A DNA stretch of 64,000 nucleotides from Izemoplasma sp964435595 (GCA_964435595.1 CAYSZV010000007.1:1-64000), one strand, 5' to 3'. Counted from the first letter of the stretch, positions 9,384 to 18,287 are shown. The notes: generated by a model from the letters alone, not told the origin. A program made the numbers and translations.

Positions 9384-10175
9384 TTATTATTGAAACAAAA
9401 AGAAGATGACATATGGGAATGTTTGGTAAAAAAAGCTCGTAAAATCAGTGTTGGAACAACAATTTCATTTGGAAACGGACTATTAAAAGCAAAATGTGTC
9501 AGAATTGATGATGAAGGAATCCGAGATTTTAAAATGATTTACGATGGCGTATTTTATGAAATTTTAGATCAATTAGGAGAGATGCCACTCCCACCATATA
9601 TCCATGAGAAACTAATTGACCAAGATAGATATCAAACGGTATATAACAAGTATAAAGGATCAGCTGCTGCACCAACTGCAGGACTCCATTTTACGAAAGA
9701 GTTGATGAAAAAAATCATTGATAAGGGTGTTATTATTTCATACATTACATTGCATGTTGGACTAGGTACATTCCGACCTGTAAGTGTAGATACAATTGAA
9801 GAGCATGTCATGCATAGTGAATTGTATCAAATGAATCAAGAAACTGCTGATATTCTAAATACTGCTAAGAAGGAAAAGAGAAGAATCATTGCAGTTGGAA
9901 CAACATCATTGAGAACATTAGAAACAATCTTAAGAGACAATGACTTATTTTGTGAAACTTCAGGTTGGAGTGACATATTTATATACCCAGGATATACATT
10001 TAAAGCAATTGATTCCTTGATTACGAATTTCCACTTACCAAAAAGCACGTTAATTATGTTAGTGAGTGCACTCGCAGGCAGAGAAAATGTTATGAACGCT
10101 TATAATGAAGCAATCAATCAACGTTATCGTTTCTTTAGTTTTGGTGATTCAATGTTTATTCATAGTACGAAATAA
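9384..10175 (+). CDS. queA: QueA, C-terminal fragment
   Basis: This is the remaining ~263 residues of QueA, beginning LLLKQKEDDIW in frame with the N-terminal fragment. Family hallmarks visible are LGEMPLPPYI, the GSAAAPTAGLHFT motif, ITLHVGLGTFRPV and VGTTSLRTLE, ending in a normal C-terminus. All residues expected downstream of the break are present, so the interruption is either recent or an assembly product. Its stop is 11 bp before the next gene. Confidence 0.92.
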   Translation, partial: LLLKQKEDDIWECLVKKARKISVGTTISFGNGLLKAKCVRIDDEGIRDFKMIYDGVFYEILDQLGEMPLPPYIHEKLIDQDRYQTVYNKYKGSAAAPTAGLHFTKELMKKIIDKGVIISYITLHVGLGTFRPVSVDTIEEHVMHSELYQMNQETADILNTAKKEKRRIIAVGTTSLRTLETILRDNDLFCETSGWSDIFIYPGYTFKAIDSLITNFHLPKSTLIMLVSALAGRENVMNAYNEAINQRYRFFSFGDSMFIHSTK

Positions 10176-10186
10176 GGAGGTTTTTT

Positions 10187-10588
10187 ATGGCGAAAGCATA
10201 TAAATATATTCTTATAGTTTTTATTTTAGGAGCAACTTCATTTTTAACATATCAACACTACACAGATCCCATTTATCGTTTGAAAGTTGGAACTCTTTTT
10301 AATGATGAAGAATTAAGAATTGAAGAGTGGGGTGGGCGATTTAGCAAAGAAGAAGGATCACTATTTCTCGGCTTCAATACTAGATTAGATGGTGGTACCA
10401 TCATTCATCTATATATCTTGAATGAAGATGATACAACCATAGATCATAGACCATTCTTTGTTAAAAATGGAACAGACTTCTATTATGAAAGATTGACATT
10501 GGATGACTTTGAAATTGGGACATACAAAATAGAGTTGATGATTGATGATAAAGTAATTGAAACTACGACATTTATAATCGAAGAATAA
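10187..10588 (+). CDS. small membrane-anchored hypothetical protein (133 aa)
   Basis: I do not recognise this protein. One hydrophobic segment at about residues 7-23 looks like an uncleaved signal anchor, since no lipobox cysteine is present. The remaining ~105 residues are acidic and beta-rich (FNTRLDGGTIIHLYILN, FEIGTYKIELMIDDK), resembling an extracytoplasmic immunoglobulin-like or sandwich domain. RBS AAGGAGG lies before the ATG. It is 11 bp after queA and ends in the shared terminator at 10592, so it is probably co-transcribed with ruvB-queA. Confidence 0.75.
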   Translation: MAKAYKYILIVFILGATSFLTYQHYTDPIYRLKVGTLFNDEELRIEEWGGRFSKEEGSLFLGFNTRLDGGTIIHLYILNEDDTTIDHRPFFVKNGTDFYYERLTLDDFEIGTYKIELMIDDKVIETTTFIIEE

Positions 10589-10591
10589 GAA

Positions 10592-10620
10592 AAGAAGAGA
10601 CAATTGTCTCTTCTTATTTT
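10592..10620. terminator. bidirectional rho-independent terminator
   Basis: A perfect 24-bp palindrome, AAGAAGAGACAA/TTGTCTCTTCTT (10592-10615), is followed by a T run on the plus strand and preceded by A residues on the minus side. It serves the ruvB-queA unit and the convergent tnaA. Confidence 0.85.
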
Positions 10621-11999
10621 TTTGGTCTTAGTCTAGCCGTAAAATGTCTTAATACTGGTGGTTCATATTCGAAATCAAGACCAACTAATTGTTCTCTATT
10701 TTGATACACCTCAATAACTGCTTCCGCAACAACATTTAAATGCGCATATGTATACGTTCTTCTTGGAATTGTTAATCTCATTAATTCAAGTGGAGATTCT
10801 AAATTCTTATGAGTATCAGGATCTCTACCCAATAAGAAACTTCCAATCTCAACCGGTCTTACACCAGCTTCAATATATACAGCATTGCTTACAGCTTGTG
10901 CGGGAAATTCATAATAAGGAATGTGAGGAGCAAACTTTTTACAGTCTACAAATACCGCATGTCCTCCAGTCGGATATTGGATTGGAACTCCAGCATCTCT
11001 CAAACGATCTCCTAAGAATCTTACTTGGTCCAAACGATGTGCCAAATAGTCTTCATCTAGTGCTTCAAGAAGGCCTACTGCCAATGCTTCCATATCTCGT
11101 CCAGCAAGGCCACCATACGTTGGGAATCCTTCCATAGGAACGATATACGTACGACATTTATTATATAAATCTGTGTCATTTTTAATGGCGATAATTCCAC
11201 CAATATTTCCTAGTCCATCTTTTTTTGCACTCATTAAGAATATATCAGCTAAATCAAACGTTTCACGAGCAATCTCTTTGATTGATTTGTTTTCATATCC
11301 GGGTTCTCTTTGTTTTATAAAGTATGAGTTTTCCGCATATCTTGCTCCATCAATAATTATTGTTATACCATATTTATCTGCAACATCTTTTACCTGTTTC
11401 ATATTTTCCATACTGACAGGTTGTCCTCCAGCACTATTATTGGTAATTGTCATAATAATTCCAGCGATGTTTTCTTTTCCTTTTTTAATGATAATTTCTT
11501 CTAATTTAGGGACATCGAAATTCCCTTTGAATGGATGATACGTTTCTGTTTCAAAACATTCTTTGATCACACAGTCTTTTGCTCTTGCTCCAGCCATCTC
11601 AACATGTGCTCTTGTAGTATCAAAATGCATGTTTGAAATAAAATACATTTTGTCATGTGTCACCAATTGTGGTAAAACAACTTGCTCTGCTCCACGTCCT
11701 TGATGAGCGGGAATAACATAATCATACCCTGTAATACTTTTTACTACACCCTCAAAACGGTAGAAGCTTCTACTCCCAGCATATGCTTCATCTCCACGCA
11801 TCAATGCGCCCCATTGATCTTGGCTCATAGCTCCCGTTCCACTATCTGTTAATAAATCAATATATACATCTTCACTTCTTAAAGAAAATGGATTAAATCC
11901 AGCATTTTCCAAGTATTTAATTCTTTGTTCTTTGGTCGTTACTTTAATTGGCTCAACCATCTTTATACGATATGGTGGAGCAACATATTTCCTATCCAT
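10614..11999 (-). CDS. tnaA: tryptophanase (L-tryptophan indole-lyase)
   Basis: This PLP enzyme splits L-tryptophan into indole, pyruvate and ammonia. The beta-eliminating lyase fold is complete at 461 aa, with DLLTDSGTGAMS, the HQGRGAEQ cofactor loop and the PLP lysine K260 in MSAKKDG. The close relative tyrosine phenol-lyase has an Arg at the position read here as VEIGSF with LLGRDP following, which is the tryptophanase pattern, so I favour TnaA; substrate is still inference. An in-frame ATG 19 codons upstream lacks an RBS, whereas the chosen ATG (MDRKYV) has AGGAGG eight bases before it. There is no tnaC-type leader in the short 5' region. A strong promoter lies at 12045-12073. Confidence 0.88.
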   Translation of the reverse strand: MDRKYVAPPYRIKMVEPIKVTTKEQRIKYLENAGFNPFSLRSEDVYIDLLTDSGTGAMSQDQWGALMRGDEAYAGSRSFYRFEGVVKSITGYDYVIPAHQGRGAEQVVLPQLVTHDKMYFISNMHFDTTRAHVEMAGARAKDCVIKECFETETYHPFKGNFDVPKLEEIIIKKGKENIAGIIMTITNNSAGGQPVSMENMKQVKDVADKYGITIIIDGARYAENSYFIKQREPGYENKSIKEIARETFDLADIFLMSAKKDGLGNIGGIIAIKNDTDLYNKCRTYIVPMEGFPTYGGLAGRDMEALAVGLLEALDEDYLAHRLDQVRFLGDRLRDAGVPIQYPTGGHAVFVDCKKFAPHIPYYEFPAQAVSNAVYIEAGVRPVEIGSFLLGRDPDTHKNLESPLELMRLTIPRRTYTYAHLNVVAEAVIEVYQNREQLVGLDFEYEPPVLRHFTARLRPKK

Positions 12000-12044
12000 A
12001 AGAATTACCTCCTGTGTGTACGTTTTCTTTAAAATACCAAAGGT

Positions 12045-12073
12045 ATTATATACCATAATGTTAGCGTTTACAA
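12045..12073 (-). promoter_or_regulatory. tnaA promoter
   Basis: TTGTAA and TATAAT are 17 bp apart on the minus strand, about 45 bp upstream of the tnaA start. No obvious operator or leader peptide was seen between them and the gene. Confidence 0.7.
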
Positions 12074-12173
12074 GACTTACGTCTGAAAATCTGAATTTAG
12101 AGAATGAATGAATAGAATATCAAATGAATATATCTCAATTTATCCTAATTTTTGTAATAAAAAAACTTGTTGA

Positions 12174-12893
12174 TTAGACAAGTTCTTTACTTTCTTCAAT
12201 TGGTGTAATTTTCTTAATCAAGTATACAAATGGTGTATCGATCGCTGCGACTGCGACTTTAATAAAATATGTTGTCCAAAAAATTTCTTTCACAATTTCA
12301 ATCGGATATCCACCAGGGATACCTCCTATCAGCAAGAATGCGATAGGAACAAATATAATTGTATCAATCAATTGTGATACAACAGTACTACCAATGTTAC
12401 GTTTCCATAAATCCTTTTCTTTTGTTTTTTCTTTTAAGAACTTAAATAAATATACATCTAACATTTGTGATATAGCATACGCAATTAAACTAGCTATTGC
12501 TATTCTTGGAACAATTCCGAAAATCGTTTCTAAAGCATCTTGAGCAAAGTCAAAAGAATTGGGCTCAAACACGAGACTTATTTGCATTACGATAACCATT
12601 GAGATCAAACTAAAAAATCCAATATAAACAGCTTTTTTCGCTTCTCTATGACCATACTTTTCACCTAAAGCATCCGTTACTAAAAACAATGTTCCGTACA
12701 TAATATTACCAAGTGTTGCTGCAATTGTAATAATTCCAAGATCAAAATCAACTGATTTTAATACTTGAATATTGGCTAAAATGGTTCCCATTGCAATCCA
12801 TGCAAATAGTCCACTTTTTCCAAATAACTTGTACACAAGTACAATTAAGAAAAAATTCACTAGGGCAAACCCTAGCCATAGTAATACATTCAT
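12174..12893 (-). CDS. yhhQ: queuosine precursor transporter (YhhQ/VUT family)
   Basis: This 239-aa protein imports a queuosine precursor such as preQ0/preQ1 across the membrane. Six or so hydrophobic segments are visible, with the family motifs LGNIMYGTLFLVTDALGEKYG and SQLIDTIIFVPIAF. The start is the ATG with AGGAGG eight bases upstream; a TTG codon immediately before it is ignored. A preQ1-type riboswitch overlaps the RBS (12902-12940), which agrees with the assigned substrate. queA and tgt elsewhere in the window supply the tRNA modification steps. Confidence 0.93.
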   Translation of the reverse strand: MNVLLWLGFALVNFFLIVLVYKLFGKSGLFAWIAMGTILANIQVLKSVDFDLGIITIAATLGNIMYGTLFLVTDALGEKYGHREAKKAVYIGFFSLISMVIVMQISLVFEPNSFDFAQDALETIFGIVPRIAIASLIAYAISQMLDVYLFKFLKEKTKEKDLWKRNIGSTVVSQLIDTIIFVPIAFLLIGGIPGGYPIEIVKEIFWTTYFIKVAVAAIDTPFVYLIKKITPIEESKELV

Positions 12894-12901
12894 CAATAAT
12901 T

Positions 12902-12940
12902 CCTCCTAGTTTTGATAGCGCAGGATGGTTTCGAACTGCG
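12902..12940 (-). promoter_or_regulatory. preQ1 class I riboswitch controlling yhhQ
   Basis: On the minus strand, stem CGCAG/CTGCG (12936-12940 with 12919-12923) encloses a 12-base loop, TTCGAAACCATC. An A-rich tail, CTATCAAAACTAGGAGG, follows. This is the compact preQ1-I architecture: one hairpin plus an AAAACTA tail that folds back as a pseudoknot. The tail runs into the Shine-Dalgarno, so ligand binding should block translation. Position directly before a queuosine precursor importer supports it. Confidence 0.85.
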
Positions 12941-12957
12941 TTTTGAAATGCAAGACT

Positions 12958-12986
12958 ACTATATTATAATAAGTATAGAATGTCAA
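12958..12986 (-). promoter_or_regulatory. yhhQ promoter
   Basis: A perfect TTGACA and a TATAGT are separated by 17 bp on the minus strand, with the -10 ending about 17 bp before the riboswitch hairpin. Confidence 0.75.
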
Positions 12987-13052
12987 GAAATTGAGCAACT
13001 CAAGACAAAACGAAATCAACGTTATCAAGTACTATATAGATGGAGGTGACAC

Positions 13053-13928
13053 ATGAAAGTAAGTATTCAAGAAGCAATCAATTGGATTGATGGGAATCTA
13101 GAAGATGAAATTACGTTAGAAAAGATTTCTAGATATATCGGCTATAGTGAATATCATACATCAAGAAAATTCAAAGAGTATACCGGTAGTACTTTGAGAA
13201 GGTACATTATGTTACGTAGATTAAGTACTGCAGCCAAAGAAATCAGAGATAAAAATGTACGAATTATTGATATCGCAATCAAATATGGTTTTTCATCTCA
13301 AGAAGCATTTACCAAGAGTTTTAGGCAAACATTCCATATTACTCCAGGAGAATATCAAAAGACAAAAATGGCAATACCATACATATTAAAAAAAGATGTG
13401 TTATTTCCAGACAATCTAAGTAAAGAAGGAGAGTTGATCATGGTAAAAGATTCAGAAATTAAAATTAGATTAGAAGAAGTTGGTGCACACAAATTCATCT
13501 ACCTCGAAAAAGATGGAGTAGATAATTACATGAGTTTTTGGGAAGCAATGGAATTAGATGGCTATGATTGTGATATGTTGCATGGCGTTCTAGCAAGCAT
13601 TGAAGGAATTTACCCAGAAGGATACGGAGCATTCACAAACAAGGGATACATCTTTGGTACAGATGCACCCTTAGATTATACCATCGACCCAAAATACAAA
13701 TTCAAAGAAACAATCATCCCTGCTAAAAAATACTTGGTATTTGAACATCCAGGATTCAAAGAAGCTGAATTTGGTAATGCATTGAATCAAGTTAGAAGAA
13801 TTGCTTTAAAAGAGTTTGATTTTGAATTAAAAGGCTACAAAATTGACACTTCATTTGTATCAGCATATGAACATAGTGGAATGGATATTTGTTATTATTT
13901 CATTAGAATACCATTAAAGAGCGAGTAA
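13053..13928 (+). CDS. AraC-family regulator with GyrI-like effector-binding domain
   Basis: The protein is 291 aa. Residues 1-108 form a double helix-turn-helix AraC/XylS domain (ISRYIGYSEYHTSRKFKEYTG; VIDIAIKYGFSSQEAFTKSF). Residues about 130-291 resemble the GyrI/SOUL small-molecule-binding fold, with the C-terminal EHSGMDICYYFIRIPLK ending typical of this class. It is a cytoplasmic transcription factor that probably senses a hydrophobic ligand; its targets are unknown. GGAGGTGA precedes the ATG. It is transcribed alone and ends in its own terminator at 13916. Confidence 0.9.
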   Translation: MKVSIQEAINWIDGNLEDEITLEKISRYIGYSEYHTSRKFKEYTGSTLRRYIMLRRLSTAAKEIRDKNVRIIDIAIKYGFSSQEAFTKSFRQTFHITPGEYQKTKMAIPYILKKDVLFPDNLSKEGELIMVKDSEIKIRLEEVGAHKFIYLEKDGVDNYMSFWEAMELDGYDCDMLHGVLASIEGIYPEGYGAFTNKGYIFGTDAPLDYTIDPKYKFKETIIPAKKYLVFEHPGFKEAEFGNALNQVRRIALKEFDFELKGYKIDTSFVSAYEHSGMDICYYFIRIPLKSE

Positions 13929-13938
13929 TCGCTCTTTT
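13916..13938 (+). terminator. rho-independent terminator after the AraC-type regulator
   Basis: Stem AAAGAGCGA / TCGCTCTTT with a GTAA loop is followed by T residues; it overlaps the stop codon region. The GAGCGA/TCGCTC stem recurs at 44926 and 62878. Confidence 0.8.
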
Positions 13939-13967
13939 TGATTATTTGTCACATTTGAAACGTTTAC

Positions 13968-14029
13968 ATGTCTATTTTATAGACATTTACTATATTTGTG
14001 ATACAAATCAAATGAAAATGTATTATAAT
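13968..14029 (+). promoter_or_regulatory. promoter region with two dyads upstream of the activase operon
   Basis: Two perfect short dyads precede the gene at 14057: ATGTCTAT-TTT-ATAGACAT (13968-13986) and ATTTGT-GAT-ACAAAT (13994-14008). A TATAAT lies at 14024-14029, about 30 bp before the start codon. The second dyad sits where the -35 would be and no good -35 is seen, which suggests regulated transcription. The regulator is unknown; the AraC-type gene next door is one candidate. Confidence 0.45.
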
Positions 14030-14056
14030 AGGAATACAATCAGGAGGTGAACATAC

Positions 14057-16993
14057 ATGAAACGATTGGGTATTGATATTGGTAGTACAACAATCAAAGC
14101 AGTTGTAATTGATCAAGATAATACAATTTTGTTCAAAGACTACTTACGACATCAAGCAGATATAACATCTTCATTAAGTGAATTATTATCTCACATAAAT
14201 GAAGCCTTTTCGAATGAATTAATGTATGTCAATTTTACAGGAAGTGCAGCATTATTATTATCTGAAAATATTGGAGTTCAATTTACACAAGAAGTGATGA
14301 GTGCAACAATTGCACTGAGACATTTTGCTAACGACTTTGATTGTGCAATCGAATTAGGAGGAGAAGATGCAAAGATAATCTTCTTTGATGGAAATAATAT
14401 CGAACAAAGAATGAACGGAACATGCGCTGGTGGAACTGGTGCATTTATTGATCAAATGGCAACATTACTCAATATAGACAGCCCATCACTAAATGAACTT
14501 GCCAAAGGATATAAGAAAATATATCCAATTGCTTCACGTTGTGGTGTGTTTGCGAAAAGCGACATTCAACCTTTATTAAATCAAGGAGCACGACATGAAG
14601 ATATCGCCGCTTCAGTTTATCAAGCAATCGTAAACCAAACCATTGCAGGTCTTTCTCAAGGAAGAAAAATCAAAGGAAAAGTTGCTTTTTTAGGTGGACC
14701 ATTGACTTTCGCTAGTGAATTACGAAAACGATTCATTGAGACACTTGATTTACACGATGTATTTATACCAGAAAACGGAGAAGTTTTTGTTGCTTTTGGT
14801 GCTTGTTTAAATGCAGAAGAAACACAAATTACAATCACAGACTTATTGAAAAAAACAATTGAATTTGATATACATAACAAACATAAAAGTAAAAAAACAC
14901 TTGGGAAATTGTTTGAAAACAAACAAGATTATACAGATTTTCTTAATAGACACAACAAATTCGCAATTCATGAAAAACCAATTGATGCTTATCAAGGAAA
15001 TGCATATATTGGAATTGATGCGGGTAGTACAACTACAAAACTTGTTTTGCTTTCTGAAAACAATGATATCTTGTATTACTTCTATAGTCATAATGAAGGA
15101 AACCCAATTGATATCGTTAGAAAATCACTTTATGAAATGTATGAATTACTCCATGATGGAATTACTATCAAAGGAGCATATAGTACAGGATATGGAGAAG
15201 AATTGATCAAGAGTGCATTTCATTTAGATTCTAGTGAAGTTGAGACGATTTGTCACTACAAAGCAGCTTCTTATTTCTTACCGGATGTTGAATTTATCAT
15301 AGATATTGGTGGACAAGATATGAAATGCTTTAAAGTTGAAAATGGAATCATCACTAGTATCATCCTAAACGAAGCATGTTCAAGTGGGTGCGGAAGTTTC
15401 TTAGAAACATTTAGTACAAGCCTAGGATACGACATCAAAGACTTTGCCAATCTTGCATTAGACTCTCTAGAGCCAGTAGATCTTGGAAGTAGATGTACTG
15501 TATTTATGAATTCTGGAGTCAAACAAGCACAAGCAGAAAGTGCAACCCCATCAGATATTTCAGCTGGTCTAGCCTATAGTGTTGTAAAGAATGCATTATA
15601 TAAAGTAATTCGCGCAGTAGATGTGAAAAGAGAATTGGGGACCAAGATTATTGTTCAAGGCGGAACCTTTTATAATAATGCTGTTTTACGTGCTTTTGAA
15701 AAAGAAATTGAGTTAGATGTTGTTAGACCAAATATTGCTGGACTAATGGGTGCCTTTGGAGCAGCATTACTAGCAAAAGAAAACAAGGTAGAAAACAGTT
15801 CGATATTAGATAAAGCAGGGTTGGATTTGTTTACCTATAAACAAAAATCAGCTACTTGTACGATTTGTGAAAATCGTTGTAATTTAACAATCAATATCTT
15901 CAATGATAGTAGACATATTAGTGGAAACAGATGTGAACGTGGAGCAGGGATCAAATCATTCCATGAAGATCTACCCAATTTATACTTATACAAATATGAT
16001 AAAATTATGAGTTATACATCAATACCATCAAAACGAAAAGTACGAATTGGAATTCCAGTTGTATTAAATATGTATGAGAACATTCCATTCTGGTGGACCT
16101 TCTTTGATGAACTTGGCTATGAAGTAGTCTATAGTGATCGTTCTAACAAAGATCTTTATGAATTAGGTCAAGATAGTATCCCTTCAGATACAGCTTGCTA
16201 TCCAGCAAAATTAGTGCATGGACATATCGAAAACTTAATTACTAAAAATGTAGATATCATATTCTATCCAAATATGCCATTCAACTTTATTGAAAAAGAC
16301 CATCGTGATAATGAATATAATTGTCCTGTTGTTGCTTTTTATCCTGAAGTTATTGGTGGTAACATGGATAATCTTAATCTTGAATCGTTTTATATGCCTT
16401 ATGTCACTTTAAACAACAAAAAAGCATTTATCAATAATTTGAAACAAGCGTTTAACGGACATTTACCGAATAAAAAGATAGATATTGCCAATGCATTTGA
16501 TAAAGGAATGAAAGCATATATTGACTACAAAGAAGACATAATCAATGAAGGACAACGCGCTTTGGATTATGCTTTGGAACATAATAAGAATTTAATCTTA
16601 CTTGCAGGTAGACCATATCATGTCGATCCAGAGATTCATCATGGTATTCCACAAATGTTACGAACCTTAGGTTGTGTTGTTGTGAGTGAAGATAGTTTGA
16701 ATACATTTGCCGACCAAAAGAAAGTTAATGTATTGAACCAATGGACCTACCATACTAGACTATATGACAGTGCCAAATACATCTCAAACTTTAAGAATGC
16801 AAATCTTGTCCAATTAATTAGTTTTGGTTGCGGACTAGATGCAATTACTTCAGATGAGGTAAAAGACATTCTACAGAAAAATGGTAAATTATATACTGGA
16901 ATCAAAATCGATGAAGTAAACAATCTTGGTACAGTTAATATCCGTATTAGAAGTCTCCTATCAACAATGAAAGGAGAAGTGAATCATGGCTAA
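14057..16993 (+). CDS. double ASKHA-domain (R)-2-hydroxyacyl-CoA dehydratase activase-like protein (978 aa)
   Basis: Two BcrAD/BadFG (HgdC-type) ATPase domains lie in tandem: residues 1-260 (GIDIGSTTIKAVV) and about 317-575 (GIDAGSTTTKLVLL). Each keeps a cysteine pair 39 residues apart, C123/C162 and C441/C480, the spacing of the HgdC [4Fe-4S] ligands. A third cysteine cluster, C601, C604, C608 and C626, opens a DUF2229-like C-terminal region. In many anaerobes this protein is one chain together with a dehydratase-like part; here that part is the next gene, overlapping by 8 bp. Likely role: ATP-driven one-electron transfer to the partner. Substrate is unknown. Confidence 0.85.
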   Translation: MKRLGIDIGSTTIKAVVIDQDNTILFKDYLRHQADITSSLSELLSHINEAFSNELMYVNFTGSAALLLSENIGVQFTQEVMSATIALRHFANDFDCAIELGGEDAKIIFFDGNNIEQRMNGTCAGGTGAFIDQMATLLNIDSPSLNELAKGYKKIYPIASRCGVFAKSDIQPLLNQGARHEDIAASVYQAIVNQTIAGLSQGRKIKGKVAFLGGPLTFASELRKRFIETLDLHDVFIPENGEVFVAFGACLNAEETQITITDLLKKTIEFDIHNKHKSKKTLGKLFENKQDYTDFLNRHNKFAIHEKPIDAYQGNAYIGIDAGSTTTKLVLLSENNDILYYFYSHNEGNPIDIVRKSLYEMYELLHDGITIKGAYSTGYGEELIKSAFHLDSSEVETICHYKAASYFLPDVEFIIDIGGQDMKCFKVENGIITSIILNEACSSGCGSFLETFSTSLGYDIKDFANLALDSLEPVDLGSRCTVFMNSGVKQAQAESATPSDISAGLAYSVVKNALYKVIRAVDVKRELGTKIIVQGGTFYNNAVLRAFEKEIELDVVRPNIAGLMGAFGAALLAKENKVENSSILDKAGLDLFTYKQKSATCTICENRCNLTINIFNDSRHISGNRCERGAGIKSFHEDLPNLYLYKYDKIMSYTSIPSKRKVRIGIPVVLNMYENIPFWWTFFDELGYEVVYSDRSNKDLYELGQDSIPSDTACYPAKLVHGHIENLITKNVDIIFYPNMPFNFIEKDHRDNEYNCPVVAFYPEVIGGNMDNLNLESFYMPYVTLNNKKAFINNLKQAFNGHLPNKKIDIANAFDKGMKAYIDYKEDIINEGQRALDYALEHNKNLILLAGRPYHVDPEIHHGIPQMLRTLGCVVVSEDSLNTFADQKKVNVLNQWTYHTRLYDSAKYISNFKNANLVQLISFGCGLDAITSDEVKDILQKNGKLYTGIKIDEVNNLGTVNIRIRSLLSTMKGEVNHG

Positions 16994-18245
16994 ATTAATT
17001 TTTGAAGAAGGACGTGTATTGTTCACAGAAGAAATGAAACATGAATATAAGATATTAATTCCATCAATGGCACCATATCACTTTGGATATTTTGTCCATA
17101 TGTTAAACAGTGAAGGATATGATGCAGAAGTATTAAGTAATACAAACTTTGATGTTATCCATGAAGGAATGAAATATTCTCATAATGATATTTGTGTTCC
17201 AGCTATGCTTGTTATTGGACAATTCATTGATGCGATGAAAAACAGTGGATATGATATCCACAAAGTAGCACTGATCATCACTCAAACTGGTGGTGGCTGT
17301 CGAGCAAGTAATTACGTTTCTTTGATTCGCAAAGCATTCAAACAGGCAGGATATGAATTTATTCCAATCATCAGTGTCAATGCAGGAGGATTAGAAAAGA
17401 ACCCTGGATTCAAAATAACCACATCAATTCTAACAAAACTGATTACTGGACTTGGTATGGGTGATATGATTATGCAATTATATAATGAGGTCGCTCCCTA
17501 TGAAGTAAACAAAGGTGATACAGAACGTGCCTACCAAGAAATCAATGAAGAAATCAACAAGTATTTCTATTATCCACTGAGAAAAGTCTTTTATCATCCA
17601 AATAAGATATTCAAAAAAGTAGCAAAACGTTTTAGTGAAGTAGAAGTAGATCGTTCGATTCCGAAGCCTAAAGTTGGAATCGTGGGAGAAATATATGTAA
17701 AATATAGTCCTCTTGGAAACAATAACTTAGAACAAACTCTTCGTAATGAGGGATGTGAAGTTATCACTCCTAACATACTAGATTTCTTCCTATACACATT
17801 TGATAGTAGTGTCCATGACATAGATAAGTATGGAGGAAGAAAATGGGTTGCAATTGTGTATCGTCTTTTAATCCGTTTTATTGAGTACAGAAGAAACAAA
17901 ATACGTAGAGTTGTTAAAAAATATGGCTTTAGAGACTTTACAAAATACTATGATTTGCGTAAAATGGCAAAAGGGTATATCAACAGAGCAATGCATGTTG
18001 GTGAAGGATGGCTTCTAACAGCAGAGATGGTCGAGTTAATTCATATGGGGGCACCAAACATTGTTTGTACACAGCCATTTGGATGTCTACCAAACCACAT
18101 TGCTGGTAAAGGTATGCTCAAACGCATCAAAGAACAACATCCAGAAAGCAATATCGTAGCAATCGATTATGATACTAGCGCAACTGAGATCAATCAATTA
18201 AACAGAATCAAATTAATGATAAGCAATGCAAAACGTAATATGTAG
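16986..18245 (+). CDS. 2-hydroxyacyl-CoA dehydratase-like partner protein (419 aa)
   Basis: The sequence resembles the HgdB/CoA-substrate-specific activase-related C-terminal module that is fused to the double activase in other bacteria. Visible conserved parts are NDICVPAMLVIGQF, TQTGGGCRASNYV and VCTQPFGCLPNHIAGKG, whose cysteines could hold an Fe-S cluster. Its ATG lies inside the 3' end of the preceding gene, so the two are translationally coupled and probably form one complex. The unit ends at the terminator overlapping its stop. No CoA-transferase or fermentation gene is nearby, so a pathway cannot be named. Confidence 0.8.
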   Translation: MAKLIFEEGRVLFTEEMKHEYKILIPSMAPYHFGYFVHMLNSEGYDAEVLSNTNFDVIHEGMKYSHNDICVPAMLVIGQFIDAMKNSGYDIHKVALIITQTGGGCRASNYVSLIRKAFKQAGYEFIPIISVNAGGLEKNPGFKITTSILTKLITGLGMGDMIMQLYNEVAPYEVNKGDTERAYQEINEEINKYFYYPLRKVFYHPNKIFKKVAKRFSEVEVDRSIPKPKVGIVGEIYVKYSPLGNNNLEQTLRNEGCEVITPNILDFFLYTFDSSVHDIDKYGGRKWVAIVYRLLIRFIEYRRNKIRRVVKKYGFRDFTKYYDLRKMAKGYINRAMHVGEGWLLTAEMVELIHMGAPNIVCTQPFGCLPNHIAGKGMLKRIKEQHPESNIVAIDYDTSATEINQLNRIKLMISNAKRNM

Positions 18246-18263
18246 AAATATTACGTTTTGTAA
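18230..18263 (+). terminator. terminator of the activase operon
   Basis: Stem AAAACGTAATAT (18230-18241) pairs with ATATTACGTTTT (18248-18259) across a 6-base loop. The U tract is short. It overlaps the stop codon at 18245. Confidence 0.7.
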
Positions 18264-18287
18264 TGTATAATAGAAATGGTGATTTTT

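Noticed and set aside
10614..11999. Tyrosine phenol-lyase as the identity of the PLP lyase
   Set aside because: The C-terminal substrate region reads VEIGSF with LLGRDP as in tryptophanases, not the Arg-containing tyrosine phenol-lyase pattern; not fully excluded.
12930..12945. TTCGAA-containing sequence as a tRNA T-loop
   Set aside because: It belongs to the preQ1 riboswitch loop; no acceptor or anticodon stems surround it.
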